DNA from: Pisaster brevispinus
Lineage: Eukaryota > Echinodermata > Asteroidea > Forcipulatida > Asteriidae
Direction: 5' to 3'
DNA: 64,000 bases
Assembly (NCBI GenBank): GCA_023634235.1
Contig: JAMKCF010000008.1
Coordinates: 22,500,500 to 22,564,499 of the forward strand
Shown: positions 60,171 through 64,000 of the stretch, one piece after another
How positions within the stretch are numbered: position 1 is the stretch's first letter
How the letters are laid out: each line of letters starts with the position of its first letter
Notes under the pieces: model-generated
What the model saw: the letters and a program-made list of their open reading frames with translations, nothing else
What the model was told of the DNA's origin: nothing
Database searches by the model: none
Made by a program: the position numbers and the translations under genes

Positions 60171-60479
60171 GTGAGACATTTCTTTCTTTAAATGTAGGGT
60201 CGCTGATTGGTTTTTGTCATCGTAATGCTAATTTACAGGCAACATTAATTTAACAAAAGATACAATAAAAGTTACATGTGAAATTTTCAGCTGAACACAG
60301 TGTCTATTTGCTTAGAAATTTACAAAAAAAACCTGTCACTGTATTTGTACTGTGATGATGTTGAATCCTTAGCAACAGTCGCAGCCGTAGCTGTAGCAAC
60401 CTATTCAGTTAGGGTCTTATCCACATTTTGTGATAAGAGGTCAAATATTAATTGTTTGAGCTGATCTGTGTCTTTGTAG

Positions 60480-60550
60480 GTTTAAGTAATCCAGTGTTTA
60501 ACGGAATTATGAAGAAAGGTTACAAGATTCCAACACCAATCCAGAGAAAG
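60480..60550 (+). CDS. DDX54: DDX54-like exon, Q motif
   Basis: Acceptor TTTGTAG; encodes [14 protein letters not shown] then I-P-T-P-I-Q-R-K, donor AAG/GTTAGT. The P-T-P-I-Q is the adenine-recognising Q motif. It joins the previous exon in frame and is intact. Confidence 0.85.
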
Positions 60551-60559
60551 GTTAGTCAT

Positions 60560-60812
60560 CCCCTTAAGGTGATCCCTCTCCTGCAGCTTCCAAGGTTGTA
60601 TTGAAATCTGGGTGTGATCCCTGGCTTTACGGCAGTTACAGGTTGAATGGCCTCTGACTGGCACCCCTGAACAAAGATATTGTCAAAATAGGGAGACCAC
60701 CAATATCAGGGCTACGTAGCTCAGTTGGTCGAGCGCCCACACATTAATTCAGAGGTCACAGGTTCAAGGCCTGAGCCCCTAGTCAATTTGTCTTTGTTCA
60801 GCCCCAAATTAT
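60560..60812 (+). repeat. Long tRNA-derived SINE copy, 9 bp after an exon
   Basis: Same organisation as 59347-59597 with a tRNA-like head around 60709-60785 (GTAGCTCAGTTGG, GGTTCAAGGCC). It begins only 9 bp beyond the splice donor of the Q-motif exon, in the interval where the helicase core exons should be. Confidence 0.7.
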
Positions 60813-60824
60813 TGTAAATGAGTT

Positions 60825-61020
60825 CGTCACATGATATCATGCTGGAGGCTGGCATACATGTAGTGCATCTATCTTTCCAAACCGCAGTGGATGGTATCAA
60901 AATGGTCAGACAGTAGGAGGGTTGACTGTGTACTGTGTACAACCATTCATTGCATGATATCATAATTCAGGCTGGTGTAGTTTATTTATCATTCCAAACC
61001 ACAATGGATGACATTTTACC
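60825..61020 (+). repeat. Diverged ~120-150-bp tandem repeat, left part
   Basis: Units share CACATGATATCAT, GCATCTATC, TTCCAAACC, GTGGATG and GTCAGACAGTAGGAGGGTTGA. More copies lie at 61420-61715, on the other side of the 61059 exon. Confidence 0.6.
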
Positions 61021-61058
61021 TTCAGTGTGTAGTAGGTTTTCATTATAAAGAAAATCAG

Positions 61059-61149
61059 CAAAAGTTTTGTTGAGTTTGCCAAGACTGGACTGAACGACCC
61101 AACCCTCATACGGCTTGACATGGAGACGAAGATGTCAGATCAACTCAAG
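61059..61149 (+). pseudogene. DDX54: DDX54-like exon after the DEAD core, -1 frameshift
   Basis: Acceptor AATCAG, donor AAG/GTATGA. It reads K-V-L, then after one missing base E-F-A-K-T-G-L-N-D-P-T-L-I-R-L-D and Q-L-K. Without the lost base the natural frame meets TGA within a dozen codons. Confidence 0.8.
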
Positions 61150-61419
61150 GTATGAAAATCATTTGTGTCTTGGGGCAAAAGTGCTCACAGTGCAAAAATC
61201 GTTATATCTTAGTGTGTACTTGTATTGTGTGTACATTTGGGTTACTTTAAGCAAGGTACAACGTTTTGACAATTCAAACTCACGTATAACGTAAATGCTC
61301 TTTTAGTTTTTGCACTAACACGACTGTTTGTTCTTCCTCTGTTGGTATCATTTTTAGCAAGCTTACTGACCATTTTACAACCATTCAACTGCTTGGGTTA
61401 TGTAGTGTACGGTGGCACA

Positions 61420-61715
61420 CCTCTGCACTGAACCAACTGTGTACATTTGTGTACCACATGATTTCATATTGAAGGCTGACATATCTATCATTCAAAACTA
61501 CAGCGGATGGTATTAAATGGTCCAAGAGTAGAAGGGTTGACTGTGTTCTGTGTTCTGTGTTCTGTGTTCTGTGTTTGCTTTCATCACATGATATCAGACA
61601 TATTACAGGCAGGCTTGCTGCATCTATCATTCCAAACTATAGTGGATAATGATGATAAATGGTCAAACAGTAAGAGGGTTGAATGTGTACTGAGTAGATG
61701 CATTCAACACAGGAT
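61420..61715 (+). repeat. Diverged tandem repeat with (TGTGTTC)n
   Basis: Two more units of the family at 60825, with a TGTGTTC microsatellite (61541-61576) between them. Confidence 0.6.
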
Positions 61716-61827
61716 GTCACATTGAAAAACCCAGTTGCAGTATTTTTAAAAGGTGTAGTCCTCGTTGTTTCTGGCATGGTTTCAAATAAATGAACCTCGA
61801 ATCTTGAACTTCTTCTTTAAAGACCTT

Positions 61828-61991
61828 GGCCCAATTTCATATAGCAACTTTCTATGCTTAGCAAAAAATGAGTGGGGCACCAGTCCAAAAAATATAAACT
61901 TTATGGAATTTTTGCTTGTAACCAGTTTTTGCTAAGCATTATTTTTTTGTGCTTGGGAAGTTTTAACATTACAAGTTTTATGAAATTGGGC
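61828..61991. mobile_element. Copy of the GGGCCCAATTTCATA MITE
   Basis: GGCCCAATTTCATATAGCAA on the left and TTATGAAATTGGGC on the right. The interior ATGAGTGGGGCACCAGT resembles the other copies. Confidence 0.65.
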
Positions 61992-61994
61992 TCT

Positions 61995-62168
61995 TATGAA
62001 TTGACGTCATCCAGCCGCCTTCTTAGCGGTAAGCCGATGATGAAACAATGGAAAATGTACAGATTTGTACGTGCGGCACACATGACTGGCCAATGAGCAA
62101 CGTGCTTTTGACCTCTACATGTAGGTGAGGGGCCCCACTCAAATAACGTCATATGTATAAGGTCTATT
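61995..62168. mobile_element. Second copy of the TAATAGACCT MITE
   Basis: Shares GACGTCATCCAGCCGCC, GATGAAACAATGGAAA and ends AAGGTCTATTA. It abuts the preceding MITE, and its left inverted repeat is decayed. Confidence 0.55.
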
Positions 62169-62536
62169 ACAACATGTTATACTAATTTGGGGGGCTAATC
62201 ATCTTCACTCGCAGCTGATAAGCTGATTTGCGAAAGACGCGTCTACAACGTGTTCGAGCCCCAGGTACGCATATGCACCCTTTGGCAGCCTGCTACATGG
62301 ACCTATAAAATGACCAGGAAGCACAGCCAGAGATTGAAAGTGTTAGAATTTTCTGGAAGGAAGAAAACTGGGCCCAGAGAAAAACCCTTGGTGTCATAGG
62401 AGAGAACCATCGCACAACTCCAGTCATATATGGCCTTAGCCTGTAATCAAACCAGGGCCACACTGGTGAGAGGCGAGCGCTCTCCGCACTAGCCACCCAT
62501 GCCGCTCATTAACATGACCTCATTTGATCCTTTCAG

Positions 62537-62667
62537 AGCTCCTTCTTCTTCTGAGACAGTCTGATAAGATAGCCACCCTGCTGTACCTTCTACGGGAGGT
62601 GGTCAAACCAGACGATCTGACCGTCGTTTTCATGGCAACCAAACACCATGTGGAATATGTGAAAGAG
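62537..62667 (+). pseudogene. DDX54: DDX54-like exon, second RecA domain, -1 frameshift
   Basis: Acceptor TTTCAG; begins S-S-F-F-F, loses one base, then R-Q-S-D-K-I-A-T-L-L-Y-L-L-R and T-V-V-F-M-A-T-K-H-H-V-E-Y at donor GAG/GTGAGG. The V-V-F-x-A-T-K-H-H block corresponds to motif IV of DDX54. Confidence 0.85.
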
Positions 62668-62744
62668 GTGAGGAATCACTGTACACCGCAAACACTGAAT
62701 GAAATATGAGCACTGCGAGGTCAAACTAGCCCTCCCTCTATCGG

Positions 62745-62905
62745 TAGTGGCTTGTCTTGACCGAGGGCTCTAGAGCAGTTCTGGGGTTGTCAGATGTGGG
62801 TTTGATTCCCAGTCATGGCACTTGTGTCCTTGAGCAAGGTACTTGACCATAGTTGCTTCTCTTAGCCCAGGTGTGTAAATGGGAACCTGAATAAAAATGG
62901 TGCAA
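62745..62905 (+). repeat. SINE with GGTTTGATTCCC box
   Basis: A B-box-like GGTTTGATTCCC followed by TCCTTGAGCAAGGTACTTGA and GTGTGTAAATGGGAACCTG, a body common in marine deuterostome SINEs. A fragment with the same TCCTTGAG...GGCAC words is at 55960-56005. Confidence 0.5.
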
Positions 62906-63170
62906 AAAAGTTGGAAAACCACAGTGTGTAGAGACAGTTGTTTGCCGTTTTTGTTTTTTAGAGAACTTCTAGAAAATTAGGCATATTTATTAATAATAGT
63001 AGTGGCTTCTTACATCAGTCACTCAGTGACGCTTAAGGCACTTCAACATTCCGTATTTTCCTGCAAGGTACGTGTAGCTACGTTTCTGAAGTATGAGACC
63101 TACTCTTTTACATAGCACCGTGTAATGGTTTACAAGGTGCTGTGGCGCAATATGTAGCCAATCAAACCAG

Positions 63171-63400
63171 GAACACCGGGGCGAACCCCTTCTCTTTTCG
63201 AGAAGTGCACTGTGTTCTTTTACTTGCATTACACAACACACGGGACCAACGGCTTTACGTCCCATCCTAAAGGACGCCGCAACAGTGGTCAAGTGTCTTG
63301 TTTCAGAACACAAGTGTCAGGACCAGGACTCGAACCCATCCACACTCTGCTGATCAGAAACACCACGGTTAGCGCCTCCTTCTCCTGTCCCCCTTCCTTC
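63171..63400 (-). repeat. tRNA-Leu-like SINE
   Basis: On the minus strand GTGTTTCTGATCAGCAGAGT leads into GGGTTCGAGTCC (B box), then GACACTTGTG and CAAGACACTTGACC. The plus strand shows GACCAGGACTCGAACCC. Same family as the split copy at 6270-6716. Confidence 0.6.
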
Positions 63401-63716
63401 TCTTAAACAATCGGCCACTGATTATGTTCCTGAAGGTCTGAGCACAGGTGGGAAGCAGCATCCTGAAAAGTTTGTCCCCCACTATTTTTGTGTCATCCAA
63501 CTGGTCTTAAACATTTCCTACTACAAATTCAATGGTGATTTAAGAGCGGTGAAACTAGCACGTGATCACATCTTGACCAATCGGAATGAATAAACTCTCC
63601 AAGGTATTTATGAATACTGATTCGCGCTGGTCGCTTTTTGGTCCAGTTCCAAAGAAATTTTGCAGTTTTGCAAGTTTTTCATAAAAAAAAAAAATTCCTG
63701 TCATTTTTCCCCTCAG

Positions 63717-63922
63717 ATCCTTACAATGGCTGGTATTAACTGCACATACACCTACAGTGACCTGGATCATGCGGCAAGAACAATCAACGTGGCTTACTCG
63801 CAAGAAGACCAAAGTCATGCTGGTGACAGACGTGGCTGCCCGTGGTATAGACATTCCAATGCTGGACAATGTCATCAACTTCAATATCCCTGGCAAGCCC
63901 AAGCTTTATGTTCAACCAGTTG
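63717..63922 (+). pseudogene. DDX54: DDX54-like exon, motifs V-VI, frameshift and altered motif VI
   Basis: Acceptor CCCTCAG, donor TTG/GTAAGT. It begins [14 protein letters not shown] and [10 protein letters not shown], then shifts one base near 63800 to [16 protein letters not shown] (motif V) and D-N-V-I-N. It ends V-Q-P-V-G where the family has L-H-R-V-G. The histidine and first arginine of motif VI are thus replaced, which would impair ATP hydrolysis even in an otherwise intact protein. Confidence 0.85.
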
Positions 63923-64000
63923 GTAAGTCAGGGTTTTGTTTTTTTTGGGGGGGTGTACATCTTTGAAGGCCACTGTTTTCAGCGGGGGCAAAGTCATTGT

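Larger units (their letters stand above)
57863..64000 (+). pseudogene. DDX54: DDX54-like DEAD-box RNA helicase, core-deleted copy
   Basis: DDX54 (yeast Dbp10) is a nucleolar DEAD-box RNA helicase needed for large-subunit ribosome assembly. Exons in order match its N-terminal leader ([23 protein letters not shown]), the Q motif and parts of the second RecA domain. The whole first RecA domain (Walker A, motifs Ia-II including DEAD, and the SAT motif) is absent between 60550 and 61059, where only a SINE and a diverged minisatellite lie. Three later exons carry one-base frameshifts, and motif VI is altered. The gene continues past the right edge. I read it as a duplicated pseudogene; misassembly is the alternative. 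Confidence 0.8.

Overview
The window reads as nuclear DNA of a marine invertebrate deuterostome, most likely an echinoderm. This is an inference from short exons split by repeat-filled introns, intact GT/AG junctions, several tRNA-derived SINE families and a GGGCCCAATTTCATA-type MITE that I associate with echinoderm genomes. It is not bacterial. The open frames of 60-130 codons that cover much of the window are mostly chance frames inside repeats.

Layout. A THAP zinc-finger exon runs off the left edge (1-62). A minus-strand gene with a chromo-barrel/Tudor-knot-like domain (1259-2285) is broken by two frameshifts and a 345-bp MITE. From 4.6 to 33.8 kb runs a plus-strand CTR9-like gene (TPR scaffold of the Paf1 elongation complex). 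Eleven exons are recognisable; several carry stops or frameshifts, at least one is missing and the C-terminus is absent. One of its introns holds an 18.7-kb head-to-tail array of ~0.97-kb Helitron-like units (8.5-27.2 kb), itself amplified as a 4.1-kb block (twice) and a 2.475-kb block (four times). From 34 to 40 kb lie a 940-bp inverted-repeat element, inverted fragments of a second satellite, and two coding-like exons of an unidentified gene. A ~187-bp palindrome-bearing satellite with its own higher-order repeats fills 40.15-48.99 kb. Two exons at 51.3 and 52.3 kb encode a small proline/glutamine-rich protein with a PPPYY motif. From 57.9 kb to the right edge is a DDX54-like DEAD-box helicase gene whose catalytic first half is missing and whose later exons carry frameshifts.

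Functional picture. CTR9 and DDX54 are normally intact housekeeping genes (Pol II elongation; ribosome biogenesis). Here both keep intron structure but carry independent lesions, as does the minus-strand gene. Copies of the higher-order repeats agree with one another very closely, so the lesions are not easily explained by a high general base-error rate. The simplest reading is a decayed segmental duplicate or a poorly recombining region in which satellites and MITEs accumulated. A bad local assembly remains the main alternative.

No new enzymatic or defence system is visible. The most unusual object is the Helitron-like array: each unit repeats a 3' hairpin plus CTAG end, several TGACGTCA palindromes, two GTCACGTGAC boxes, a CTCF-core-like motif and a strong 3' splice-site-like sequence.
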